This document shows, piece after piece, positions 25,201-38,900 of a stretch of DNA of 64,000 nt. The stretch's first letter is position 1. Every line of letters starts with the position of its first letter. The notes beneath the pieces were generated by a model. That model was not told where the DNA came from, did not search any database, and saw only the letters and a program-made list of their open reading frames with translations. Source of the DNA: Opisthocomus hoazin (Eukaryota > Chordata > Aves > Opisthocomiformes > Opisthocomidae); NCBI RefSeq assembly GCF_030867145.1, contig NC_134436.1, forward strand, positions 4,278,001 through 4,342,000, in the 5' to 3' direction. A program made the position numbers and the translations under genes.

Positions 25201-28200
25201 TATCAGAGGTCTTTGAGAGCGCCTGATGGGATAGACTTCTTTTCACTAGCTTAAAACAATAGAGTTCAATATATAAACTTCTCAGCTTCTCAGTCATTAA
25301 TTACTGCAGCAATAGAGTTGGCCTTTGTTTAGGCCAGCCTGTTCTTCTGGGATGTCTTGTACACTTGCTGTTCAGGTTGCTTTGCTTTGTAGTTCCGGGG
25401 CAGAGGGGAGATGACATATCTGTCTTATCATAAGTAGCTATCTAACAAAGTCTGCGTGGACAGTCTTCTCTTGCATCTCTATCCCATTGTAATAATATTT
25501 AGCAGACATTATTTGTTGCCCACTATCTCCTGACTTTTGTCTTGTGATTTCAAGATCATGTGTTAGTTGGAAGTACATTTCTCTCACCTTGCTGTGTGCA
25601 TCACTGGTTCCTTGTTAAAATAAGGAACCCATAATGCACAAGAGTGAGAACTGGGGTTTTGAAGGAGTTATTAATTCTTGGGCAAGAAGATGTGTAATAT
25701 ATTTTTAAAATTCTAACAACTCTTCTTGCTACTGGCATCACATAATAAAAGTCCTGCAAAGGGTCAAGTGGAAGATTAGAAAATTAAAGATGACAAAGTC
25801 ATTATGACAGTTCAGTATAACCAAATTATCTGTTTATGTAAATTTAATTTCCTCAAAGCATTTGACTGGACCACTAGGCACTTTTTTATAGTTTTTTTTG
25901 GCACATGAAAATACAGCAAACAGTATCCTTACAAATCTACAAAATTCTTTATTCCTTTGTAGAGTCAAAACCTCGTAAGCTCGGTGTAATAAAACCCACT
26001 AACCACATTATGTGTTGAGAGACTAACATTGCTTCTTGTCATATCTAGGAAGGAGGTGAATGCAACATAGAGGTCACCAAAAGAAAATATCAGCCTAACA
26101 GTTTCCTCCCATTTGAAAAGGTTGTTATGTGTCAAAGCAGCTCAGTAACTAAGAATGTAATTAGTGTCACGTGGGAACAAAGAGGATTTCTAAGGTAAAG
26201 AAGACACAAACAACTGAGCTTTATAGATAAAAATCAATAGGTTGATATTCACAAATGTGAAGACTTTGCACTTCATAATGTGAGTATGATGTACTCTCTG
26301 TGGGTATTATTTCACACGCAAGAAAATTGGAAATTAGAGAACTGTGATGTCAAAAATATTGTAGCAACCTGTTGACAAAGTCATAGACTGCTCTAGCAGT
26401 ATCTACCCTGTAATAGTTTACTTTCATACTCTTTTCTGGTTCATAATGAAACACTGCCCTGAAATAGTGCTGCTAATGATCCTTGTCAGCATGTGTGTAA
26501 ATAGCCAATTATATCAAAGATGGCTGGAATATACTCAATGATATAATTTACCAATCAATTCAGCAAACCTTTCACAAGAATTCCTGCTAACTCTGTAATC
26601 AAGACTTTTATCAGTGTGAGGTCAGTTGCGCAGTCTGATCCAGTATCAGCACATGTAGAATATGGTAAGATATCAAATACACAAGAGATAATCAAATGTT
26701 CTTCTACCTCACTTGAAGCATTAAATACATGCAGCTCCTATCCCTGACACATCAGCCAAAATTGTTTTTAAAACTTCTTGAAGGGATCATACTACCTCTC
26801 CAGATAGCTTGATCCAGAGCTTAACTATCCTTATAGTAGCAAGTTTTTTCTAGTGTGTAACCTAAATCCTCTTTGCTGCAAATTAAGCAGATTACTTCCT
26901 ACCCTCCTCCAGAGGACACTGAGAGCAATTGATCACTGTCTTTCTTGTAATAATGTTTGGTAATCTGGAAGACACTTCTCCCTTTTCCTCAACCTCCTTT
27001 TCTATCATCTAAACAATTCTTCTTTAAAGATTGTGTTTTTTGTAAAACCTTAGTTTTCTCACTCTCTGTTGGGTGTTCTCTGTGTCCATGCTTCTTTAAA
27101 TGCTGTGCCCTAAGCAGGAACCAAGCTCTCACTAGTGACAACTAGAGCAGAATAATTACCTCCCTTGTCTTGCATACAACACTTCCGCTAATATACCCTA
27201 GTATGAGATTTTCCATTTTTTTGAAAGTGGGATCTCATAGTCTGTGAACTGCTGTAACCCCAGATATTTTCTGCAGTACTGCTCACTCCTTTATTTCCCC
27301 ATTTTGCTCTGTTGTATTTGCTCTAACCTTCCTGACCGTACCTTTATGAATGTGTCATTGTGAAATTTTGTCTTGTTTCAGACCGTCCCTCCCAAATTGT
27401 AAGGTTCTTCTGAATTCCAAAATCCTTCCCTTTTTCTTTGTCCCATTTTGGTATCAGCTAAGATTTTGTGTGCATTACAGTAGCATACAAGGTGCGAGAA
27501 AACAGTTTTGTAGATTTGGATGCAAGACACATTCCTGTAGGAGTATACATGAAATGTCATCACAGATTGACAGTAAACACAGTTAGTGTCAAGTTGAATG
27601 CTGAGGAGGGGAGAAGAAGGAGGTCAGATATGGAGTAACAGGTCTTTAAAAGGTGGCAGCTGATCTACATTGCATCAGGAAAAGAAACCAGGCTGGACAA
27701 AGAGAACATAAGGCCAGACACAAAGATGCATAAAGACTTCCTGGAGGAAGAGAAATGGAAAAATATTATCAGAGAGTTAGCACAGACAGAATAGGTTGGG
27801 AAGTAAATATGAAAAGAGATGCAGTTTTCTTTAGTCAGGAAAGGACCAGATTTAAAGGACAATGAATGTGGGAAGTAAAATGATCATGTTACCAGAAGAC
27901 TTCTTGGAGAATTGCTAAACGCTATGAGCAAAAGCAGCAAAAGTGTGTTTGGGAAATAGACTCCAACTCTTGCTTATGGATAGAATTCCCGTTTGGATGA
28001 CAGGGCAAAACACCCAAGAAGAAGAGAGAAAACAGGCCAGAAACCTCAGTGCTATGCAAATGGATTTGTAATAGGAATTTGAAAGCATGGAAGACAGATG
28101 AACAACCAGATGAAGGGAAAGAGCAGTACGAGATGATAGATCCGTGTTTATCTTTTCCAAAAAAGCTGCTGTTCACCATAACAATCATGAGAATTGAGAT

Positions 28201-31139
28201 GGGTTATGCACACTGCAAACATAAACTTGCATGGACATTTTCAAAGTTGGCTTGCTAAAGCAGATTTTAAGGAGTTTAACCCTTGAAGACACTGTATTAG
28301 ATTTCACATTTTTTCTACTAACTGTCAATGTGAAAAGCCCAAATAGGATCATTGCCAGCAGAAGATATATTGGGAATTGTATTTCTATACAAAGGACAGA
28401 ATACTTATTGGGTAACCACATTTCATGACACAAGTCCCTCCTTTATGTGCCATCTTTCTGTGTCAGAGCAATTTGGGATTTGCCTGTACATATGCTGTCA
28501 CTTAACTTCCCAGTGATCAAGGAGGACAGCACTGTGGAGTAAGCCAAGCCCACTGATACCAACGCAATTGGATGTCCCTGTGCACAATAACCAGCTTTTA
28601 CTGGACAGTTCACAATGTCTCTCATGCGTGAATCATTCTGTTCTGCTGATGCTTCCTTCACTCTGCATCGATCTGTTGCTGAAGGGCATTTTCTTCTTAT
28701 TTAAAGAAACCTACATCTTCCTTCCTTTTTAAGCTTCACTGTAGTGTATTGTGTTTAAAAGCTGAAAGAACTGAATCTTAATTTCATCTCGCAGAGGTCT
28801 ACCTTTAAGTTGTGCTTATCCGCTTTATGGGGCACCAGTTAGCACAAACTCAGTCTCTGTGTATAAGTGACTAGCTGTAAGAAAGGTCCATGCTTTTTAG
28901 TCACATACACAAAAGCACACAAGCTTCTTTAAGTAAAGTAAGGACATGGCTTTATAAATGTTCTAGGTGTCCAACTGCAGCATCAAGACATATCAGACAA
29001 GTGGAAAGCTTTTTCCTGCTGTTCTTCTGGGCACAGGCTGTGGTAGATATCATTAGGAGGGGTATCAAATAGATGAGATCTGAGGAAAAAGAGGGGCTGT
29101 TCAAGGAGAAATGATGTGGTCAGAGACCAAAACATGTTTTTTCACACCTGCGTTTTGGCTCCATGACATATGCCACAATGCAAATGTTATGAAGAGCAGT
29201 AAAGGGGAGAACCCAGAAAAAGTGAAGTTCTGAGGAGCTGTGTACTTCCGAGTAGAGATCAAATGGTGCAACTTTAGGATGGGCCAGTGCTGACTCATTT
29301 GATACGCCTGAAGAGAAGCCTGAGTTGGGTCTCCAGTGGAATTCTGGCCTGGCTTGGAAATCTATTCCAGTGCTAACCGGTCTGAGTCCATGCTCCAGGA
29401 AGTTCTGAGAAAACATGCGCTTACAGTAAGATACTGAGTGGGGCAGATTTGCACAGCATTTACAGTGCTCAGAGATGCTGATATACCAACAGAACTGAGA
29501 GCTACTACAGTACCCAGACACAAAATGAAGCTTTCTTTAGGGATTAGGCCTGAGGTGGGCAACCTAGTTGCCTCTTCTGTTATACTATGTCCAATACACC
29601 CCTTCCCCCAACCACAGTTCCTTTCAGAGCCCAGGTCTCAAGTTTGGTGAGCCAGTGCAACTATACAGCTGAGACTGACAGGTTCCACAGGTGGGTTGGA
29701 TTATGTGGTCACTAGTAGCTATAAAGGAAAGCATATCCAGTTTGGTCTCTTCAGCCCCAGTCAGTTGTGGGATTTGCTTTTTGACCTTTTCTCAGTACTC
29801 CACAATCTCCCCTTCAGGTCAGTTGAGCAGTAGCTCATACTTTCATACACATCAACAGTAAAGGACTAATCATCAGCTGGATGCATTTGTGATATAGAAG
29901 TGCACCACAGCACCGTGGTGTGGAAGCATTCCTCCTCTGGCTTCTTCCATCCATAGATCACTCCGGAAAACGGGATTTATGCATCTTCTTCCTGGAGGAA
30001 AATGCTGACATGGGGTTGTATGATGCAGCTATGTGATGCAATGCAGCTTTCACATATGTACCCTATAAAGCATATAATTAAATGCCACACTAGAAAGTGG
30101 GTTTTAAAAAGTATTACAGCGTATATGAAACTACAGAACTAAACTTTCCAAGCACTACTTAACTTATGTACATATTACATTTTCTTAGTAAGGAGCCCAC
30201 TATCTTCCTTTCTGTCTATGAAATGACCACAATATCAGCCCGACAGAGATAAATGTGTTGCTTTCTTGCTGCCAAACTGAGAGGTCTGAGAGTCTGCAAA
30301 CTGAAGTCAGAATGTTATTACAGAGAATCAATATGTGTGGCCCAGCTCTGATCTTCAGAACAGATATCTGTCAAAGCCTGCATTTAATTTCCTTCCAAAT
30401 ATTAGCCTATTTTGAAATGATCTTCATAACAGATTATGCTGCTGTAAACACTACTGTTGGTAAAATAAATGAGTAATTCTTTTAACATTTTTTGTTATTT
30501 GATTGATATTATCTAGGGTGACTGCCTTCAACCTTAACGAGTTTTTAGCTAGAAACATGTTGGACTTGCAAAAATAACTTCAGTCTTAACTAAAGTACAA
30601 TTCTGGAGCCAAAGTCACTAAAATTTTTCTCTCAGGCCAAGTAGGGAGACAAGTTTTAGAGCTGATGAGCATTCACAAAGGATGTTTTTCAACAAGAAAT
30701 GACTTGGAGTTCCTCTAGAACTACTTTCTGGGTGGTACAACAGCCTCAACCAGAGGGTTGTATAAGAATGTTCTGAGTCTTTTAGGTTATAATTATGTCC
30801 TTGCATTCAGATGAACATAGGGTGTGCTCCCTCCTGTTAAGCTCTGACATATTTACCATATTAAAAAATAAATGGAAACTGCTGACCAATTTTCTCTTCA
30901 TGACACACAGCAGCACTGTAAAGATAAAGCAGTAGAAAGGCTTTTCATTAGCTGGGGATTGAATGAAGAAATAGTTCTCACTTGATTAACTACCAGTGTA
31001 TTCTCAGTGTAGTTATGCATCGTTGTGTATCCTTTGTCCCTAGCTGGGACAGTTACTGCACTTGCCTGCAGCATAAGGAACAATGGCCACAAAGTTCTCA
31101 CAGATTCTTCGGAGTATCTATCCCCTCTGATATTTGCTG
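19291..31139. other. intergenic spacer, no gene seen
   Basis: AT-rich spacer with only short open frames lacking recognisable domains. It contains one 26-bp tandem duplication at 19797-19847. No mobile element could be named with confidence. Confidence 0.6.
19797..19847. repeat. 26-bp tandem duplication
   Basis: Two adjacent copies (19797-19822 and 19823-19847) share the frame GTCACC-GACCTC-GTCCTAAA with a few substitutions. Confidence 0.85.
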
Positions 31140-32920
31140 AAAGGGCAACAGAGTGGGACACAAGCAAGCCAGGAGGTTTCTGGAGTGCATTAATAATAGC
31201 TCCCTGATACAGATGACTGAGGAGTCAAGCAGAGAAAGTTCTTTTCTGGACCTGATACTTATTAACAAGGAAGAATTTGTCTGGGGTGTGAAGGCTGGGG
31301 AAGCCTTAGTTTTAGGGACAACACGATGGTGGAGTTAAGGATTCTAGGAGGAGGCAACTGGGCAGACAGCAGCCTCTCAACCCTAGGTTTCAGTAGAGTA
31401 GGCTTAGGTCTGTTCAGGGACCTGCTTGTAAGAATCCCATGGATTATGGTCCTGGAGAGAAGAGTTCAGGAGATTTCAAAGTTTTACCTTCTTCAAGCTC
31501 CAGGATGATCCACTCCAATGTGTAGAAAATTCAATGAAGGTGGCAGAAAGCCTGCATAGATGATCAAGGAGCCCCTGGCACAACTCAAACATGAAAAGGA
31601 AGCTTACAAAAGATGAAAGAATACACAAGTGACCCCACAGGAATATAAAGATGCTGTCCAAGAGGCATGCAAGAATGGCATAGGATAGCCAAAGCCCGTT
31701 CAGAGTTTAATAAGAAGAGGGGTGGGAAAGGCAATAAGCTTTTACAGGTATATCAGCAGCAGAAGGAACACTAGTAAAATGTGGGCCCACTGCTGAATGA
31801 CTCGAGGGAGAAGACAAAGAACAAGCAGGCACTTGATGACTTCTTTGCCTTGGTCTTTATGAGTAAGATTTGCCTTCAGGAATCCCTGGTCTCTGACGGC
31901 ATTTGGAAAGTCTGGAGCAATAAAGACTTACCCTTAGAGGAGAAGGATTTGGCTAGAGAACATTTAAGCAAACTGGATATACTTAAGTCCATGACATCTG
32001 ACGGAAAGCACCCACAAGTGCAGAGAGAGCTGGCTGATGTCACTGCAAGGCCACTCAATCTTTGAACAGTCATAGTGTTTGAGGGAGGTTCCCGAGAACT
32101 GGAAGCAGGTAAATATCACTAGTATCTTCAAGACTGGCAAGAGGGAGGATCTACAGAACTACAGTCTACCAGATTCACCTCAGTCTCTGGGAAGATGGTG
32201 AGCAAAGAAGCCTGGAAACCGTTTTGAAATTATTAAGGACAAGAAGGTGATAGAGAGTAGTAAGTAAGGATTTGTGAAGGGGAAATCACGTTTGATCAAC
32301 CTGAAATCTTTCTACAATGAAATGACTAGATCACTGGATGAGGGAAGAGCAGTGGATGGTGCTTACCTTGATGTTAATAAGGCTTTCAATGCTATTTCTG
32401 GTAATATTCATACTGACAAGCTGATAAAGTATGGCCTAGACAAGTGGACACTGCAGTGGATTGAAAACTGGCTAAACTGCCAGGCTCAAAGGATTGTGAC
32501 TAGAGAGAGGAAGTTTAGCTGGAGACCTGTCAGCATTATGAGGAGATGCTCAGAACACTGGTAGAGCTAACCCTAGGGAAGTATTGGGGGGATTTTTATC
32601 AATCAAATCCCTGATCGGAGGGAGTAAAGCAGACAGAGATAAACTGTCAGACAGGACAGTAGACAATGGGCAGGAACGGAAATACATACATACATACTGT
32701 TCTAAACTTAAGAAAGATCTTTCTTACTGTAAGAATAGTTGACCTCTGGAACAGATCACCTTGAGCGGTCATGGAGTCTCCATTCCTAGAGGTGTCCAAA
32801 AGCCAACCAGCCAAGAGCTTGAGAAACCTGCCTTAACCTACCCAGCTTTGGGAGGATGTTGAACTAGATGATCTCCAAACGGTACCTTCTAACTCCAACT
32901 GTTCTGTGGCTCTGTTCATG
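31140..32920 (+). mobile_element. CR1 LINE, decayed, internally deleted
   Basis: A degenerate non-LTR retrotransposon in plus orientation. Translated pieces read, in order: the end of the endonuclease region (around 31150-31500, with words like FLDLILINKEE and LRILGGGN); the linker before reverse transcriptase (31780-32065, GPLLND, DFFALVF, LPLEEKDLAREHLSKLDILK, RELADV); and the first reverse transcriptase blocks (32274-32550, KGKSRLINLKSFYNEMT, DEGRAVDGAYLD, NKAFNAISG, IENWLNCQAQRIV). The catalytic palm motif and the rest of the protein are missing. The sequence then jumps to the CR1 3' end (about 32650-32920), where ACTAGATGATCTCCAAACGG and a final TTCTGTGGCTCTG tail are characteristic. Many stops and frameshifts make it inactive. 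Confidence 0.9.
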
Positions 32921-35900
32921 ATGGGAGAACTGGTTCCTGATAAAGCAGCTTGACAGTGGGCTCCCAGGAAGAAAAGACAAGACCAGAATCAAAGAAAGGA
33001 TTGGTTATATTTAGATAGTGTACAATTTATTCCATTTTAGGTACAAATTCAATTTTGAGGTCACAAAACATAGGAATTCACGTTTTGCTGAAAGTGGTAA
33101 ATTATGCCTCTACAATTAGTTGACAAAAAGATATTAGGAGTAGGCAGATACATTTAATTTGATGAAGCTGAGTAAAATAAAATTTGAAACTGAGTAAATT
33201 AAAACTTTATCTTTTGATATCATATATTTAATTTCAAAGCCATCTTTTTCCTTTTTGCAAGTTTTTCATGCTGTATATACCCTAATCATTAACTTCCTAA
33301 TTTATCAATACGCAGTACAGTGTCAAATCACTATTATGTCCACAGCTCCCTCTGTGATATTTGTTACCACTGTGAAAAATTCTGTCAGTTTTGATAAGAA
33401 TAATCTGCCATGTGAGAATTCCACTGAGTCAAACTCTCCTTAATTAAATCAGAACAGTCCAGCTGGCCTGTTCTATCTTGGCTTAACAGTGTCCTCTGTT
33501 ACCCTTCCTGTATTTTTTTTTGTTGTATTTACATTAGTATGAAAGACGGGTGTTACACTTGAATCTTTATAAACATTTCCTTGCTTCCGGAAGCGTACTG
33601 AGTACATATGCTAATATTGGCCCAGTTCTTTTGGCACTTGCCTCAGTATTCTGCAATGGAGGCTTTCTCATTTTGCACAGTTGCTTAATCTTCAAATGCT
33701 CTAATTTTTTCTTTTATTCTCTTTTTTGCTTTCTTTTTAAGTACCAAATCTGGCAAAAATCCATTTTCCTTCAGCAGGTTTTGTTTTCTAAAATAATAAC
33801 ATCTGTCCCTGGGAAAAGCGGCTTGCTTTAATGTGTTTTTTAGTGGTTCCTATGGCTGTTATTGTTTCTCATGCGACTGAAATACTGTTGTCAGTTATGC
33901 TGATATCATGGTTACTGCTAAACAGTCAGGCCATGGGCTCTTGTTCAAAAACATATGCAGAGAGGTCAACACCAAACTTGTTCAAAAACATTCTATACTT
34001 GCTGGTGATAAAAATATGATGGTACAACAAACTTCCTTTGCATTACGATAACCATTTAACAAGTGATACTTACAACACAAGGTGTAACTTTAAGGCAGAG
34101 GTAAAACTTCATAATCTTTACTCCTACCTTTCCTTCTTTGTACAGCTGGATAAATTCAAAGTTGAGGTTAAACCTGGAATTTTGATACTAGGAATGCTCT
34201 TTAATTTCAGTAACTACAGCACATCCTCTTAAATTTGACGTGCTTCCCTGTTAATATTTTTCTAATATAATTTGCAGTTAGAGAAAAGATATTAGCAGGC
34301 AAATGATCAAGAAGGTCGAGAATACCAATTGTTCTCTTTCATGGTCTCTGTTTCTCAGTTTTGCTCCAGAATATTCATTAAAAAAACCTGCTATAACCAA
34401 TTTTAGAATGTGCTTTTATAAGGAGATTATGTTTGGATTTGCAGGGATCTATATGTAAATAAACCCCAACAGTTCCTTAGCATTTGGGTTACATCTTCCC
34501 TTACGTCATTCTGTGCACATGCTTAGTTTTGTACCCCTGTGCCTCTGTTATTTCTTGCTTCGTTGTTGACACATTTTTGATTTTTGTAGACTTATATCTC
34601 ACCACCTCATCTATTTCTCCCTAAGCTATACATTTTTAACTCTCTTTCCTCACATTTAATTTCCTTCAAGCCTTTTATCAGTTGATAATATTTCTTTGGA
34701 TTTGCTAAGTTTATGAACATGTTGCATTTGAGATATCCTGTGTGATATGACCATCTGCTTGTTATAAAACGGATATTACAGAAACAGAGAGAATATAAAT
34801 CAGTCAGAAGTACACATGGACCAAGGAACTGCAGGTAATTAAAAATATTACAAAAATTTCATGTCTTCTGTTTAGAAATTAGGAAAACCTAATGGAAGTT
34901 CATTGTACTGAACACAGTACAGAGATGTTGAGGTGTATTTGAACTTCTTGTTTTATTAATTTACAGTGGAAGATATAAAGAAATATATGAACAAAACAGC
35001 AAACAATGATGCAGGAAATGGCCAAAATACACAGCTGACTTACAGGGTACATTGCCTTTTACCTTAGATCACACCATCTAAAATCAAGGTAACAGCCCAG
35101 ACATTATGCTGCTTTTCAGAATATTTCAGAAGTGCTTCACACAATCAACATTTAGGGAGCTGGCAAGATAAGAAAGCTGTCTAAACTAGAAGTAACTGTT
35201 ATATGAATTTTATATTACAATGAAAAATGGTTTAAAAATTTGCATTTCCTTTGTACTGGACAAAACCAGTAATTATTACCTGTGGTAGCTATGTTATAGT
35301 AGAAGAATTTACCCAGAAAGCCTGTTCTGGGGCTAATGCCGTATAGACCTAGGTAGGTACAAACAAAATACCACCATTTGGCCAAACAGCAGAAATTCCA
35401 AGTAGTAACTAACAACATTAGAAATATGACTGACTTCAGTGATATGTTTCCCCCCAGTTTGTGTTGTTATCACATTTCAAAGAGCCTTTTAGCACAACGA
35501 ACGTGGCTTCAAAAACTTGTGGCAGGGAAGCATCTCCTGAAGGATGCTTGTTTTGCCTCTCATCTGCCTTGTGAACCACACTGTGGATTTCTCAGACAGG
35601 ATTTCTGCCTGAAACATTCTCTTTTGTAGGTGCATGTCCAAAGGTCTGCTACTTACATTGTGTGTTCTTTCACTACTTCTGGAACTTTTCATCTTCAAAT
35701 ACAATGAATGTACCTTGTTACTTTCTATCAGGTCATGCCGGAAGTGATATAGTCACTGTGTTGAACTCTAATTTTTAGAAACAGAGGAACTTGCACAGTT
35801 TAGGATTAGGAAGATGGCTGCTGTGGAGAGGTATTCTTCTAGTTTGCCAAGTGTCACTCACGACACCTGGGACTGGTATATGATACCTCCTGGTGTAAGA

Positions 35901-38900
35901 AAGCTATGCATGATATCTTGGAGTATGAAAGGTCCCATTAGATCAAAGCTCACTAGGAAATCAGATTTGGGCAAAGAGCTGTCTTCTTACAGATCCTGTC
36001 TACTCCTTTTATCAGTTGCTGGTGAATCTCACGGTGTGTCCAGAAACCCTCCTCGGGGACCTTCCATATTCTTGCATGAGGAGAGAGAGAATGTAGAAGT
36101 CTATTAAGCACAGAGTAACCCTGTGAAGTTCATAACACTCTCCCCACTGCCATCCAGTACAGTACACATCAGCTACAATCCTGTTCTGGCTTGGAGGAGA
36201 ACGTAATGAGTAAGGGACCCTGGAAAGCTTTTGGAGTGCATAGCCGTGTTTTGGTTTGATATGAACATACTTGATGAGTGTCTAATATCTGAAGACAGTA
36301 GGTTCCTCCTGAGGGAACAGACCAAGCATTGCTAGAAGGGGAAAAAATTACATAATAGAGGCAGAAAACCTCTGTGGAGATCCCTTTGTTTGTCATAAAA
36401 ACAAACAAGTATTCATAGACTGTTGTTGCTCAGCTTCTCCTCAAGTGAAAAATGGAGCTCCGCCTCTCCTGCCCACGTGTCCAAACAGTTGAATATTATC
36501 CTGTGGTCAGTGGTATCAGTGGCAGTTGATACATGTGAAAAAACCCTAAGAAAATTCTTTCTTTGTCAGTGGTCAGATCATCATCAACAAGTGAAGATCA
36601 TTTGACAAGTGAAAGATTCTAGTATGAGACTCCTTCAGAGTTTGAAGGAGACACTGGGAAAGTGCCTGCTTTACTAACCTGTGGTGAGCAAAGAGGAACC
36701 ACTGCCATGGGGAAATCTCTGCAAAGTACAAGGCAGATTTGTTTCCAGTTACTGCTAGTAGGGAATACTAAGAGTAGGACACTGCTGTATTCTGCCAATC
36801 CCAAACTCATACTCAGATCCCTTAAAAACTTCTACCAGAAGGCATAAAACAGAAGTTTTTTGAAAATTTTCTGATTTGTCCTAGAAAGTGAACTTGGTCT
36901 TCTCAGTGCTGAGAAAGGAAATGAGTTATTACATCCCTGTGCTTTATCACTACATTGCAGGTACACCAGGGAATGTACACAGCCTAGTCATCAGGCTTGT
37001 CCCTCAAAATTGTCTTGGTGGCATGTTTTTTCTCACTGCTTTTAGGTTTCTTCATTCCTCTGAAGTTTCCATCTGAATTTCTCAAAATGCGCTGGGCTGT
37101 CCCTGGGACTTTATTCTGTACCTTGCAGAGAATCACTATCTCATACAAATTGCTTCTTCCACCTTATCTACAATCGTTCTTCAACACATTCTTCCATTAG
37201 GATGGGATGGGCCACTACTTCACTTACAAATGCAGTCTTCTCCAAGGAGTAGTGAGTGAATCTTGAACTCTGAGGAGCAGAGAGTAAACCAGAACTACAA
37301 CTGGTATTTATTAAAGTTGGTGTCAAGTTCTTTGCCATTGGAATAGATTTGTTATTGCAAAAGATGTACCAAGGATTCAGTTTTATGCAGACACACAAGG
37401 CATCACAAGATAATATCTAATGCTTTCAGCTTCCCGCTGCAGATTTATCTTGTACTTGGAAGGGACTGGCAAGCTTATGTTGCTTAACTTCATATGCACT
37501 TCGTTATTCTGAATGCGATGGTGTGATCAGAATAATTCATAGTGAGCTGGTGTCCCATATAGGAAGGAGTGTTAGAAAAGGAGAATAGATGGAAAAAATG
37601 GACGTAAGCAAAGAAAACAAAGGAAATATGAAGAACACTGGAAGAGTAAAGGGCTAAAGACTAACACACAAGTAAACAGAAATTAATATAAAAAAACTTC
37701 TGTGGTGTTTTTTTCATGTTTGAATTTTCCCCGTTTATGTAAGCTGATCTCCCCTGCTAGCCTCTCTTCCTTTAAAGCGGCATGCATTTGCTAGATTCTG
37801 CTGATTAAAGTGGGGGTTTTTTTTATATAGCAGGCATGAAAAGACACACAATCAAATAACAAGGAAATGTTTAATGCACCAGAGCAAGTTGTAGAATGCC
37901 ACAAACTTATTGGAGCATTTGAAGCATCCTCACTTTGATCGATCCGAACTATGGGCGGGTTTTTCCTCTGTTCCTGTCATAGCTGATCCTAATGGAGACG
38001 TAACAGTATCATCAACCAGCAAGAGCTCCTTTTTCTATTTTCTCATGGGACTGGTGGTGTACAGAGGTTTTCTGCCTTTACCTTGTTTCACTTCATTTGC
38101 TCCTTCAGATATTTCTGTACGTAACATAAAGATGTATGTTGTTCAGGTTAATCACCCCTACAGAGCTACATTGAAATAAATGCCAGAGCTAACAGCTGGG
38201 GTACCTGGTCTTCTGATAAACTGGAGACTGAGTAAGGGAAAGAAAGAGAAGGCCAGAGGCTGGTAAGTCATAGTTCTTCTGGCAACTTAAACGAACAAAG
38301 CACCCAGCTGGTAAGTAACCAGCAGATATGAATTGTCAAAATAGTTTTTTGTTAGTAATTTGTCATAGTATATTTATTAGTAACTTATTATAGCCAAAGA
38401 GTTTCGGCTTGGAGAGTTGTGTCTGCAGAAGGTGTTGGGTTTTTTTGGTGTTTTTTTTTTTTTTGTAGACGTTACTTATCCTTTTCCATCAATTTCATTT
38501 GCATCCTGGTATTTTGCTATGAAATATCTTTCAGAACTTTCCTTAAACTTGGCTGTCATTAAGACAGAAGATAGAACATGTGAGAGTCATGTACCAACAC
38601 ATGAGAAGTAACAGTGTCAGAAACAAAAAATGCTATGATCTTTTGGGGAAAGAAGTTAATACAGTCATTAGCAAAGGACACAACGCATAATAGCTGGTGA
38701 CTGAAGATGTCCTATTTGCTTCTAAATGGACCTTTGTGCTTTAAATCACAGAAAAGGAATAAAACAAGAATACAGATAGTGGCGTTATAAGTAGAATAAT
38801 CCTTTCTGGTTAGTTTGTAAGAGTTAGTAGTAAATGCTGACCTTGAGGAAACCCAGGTAATTAAAAATTTCAGCTTGCATGGGTAAAATACTAAATCCCT

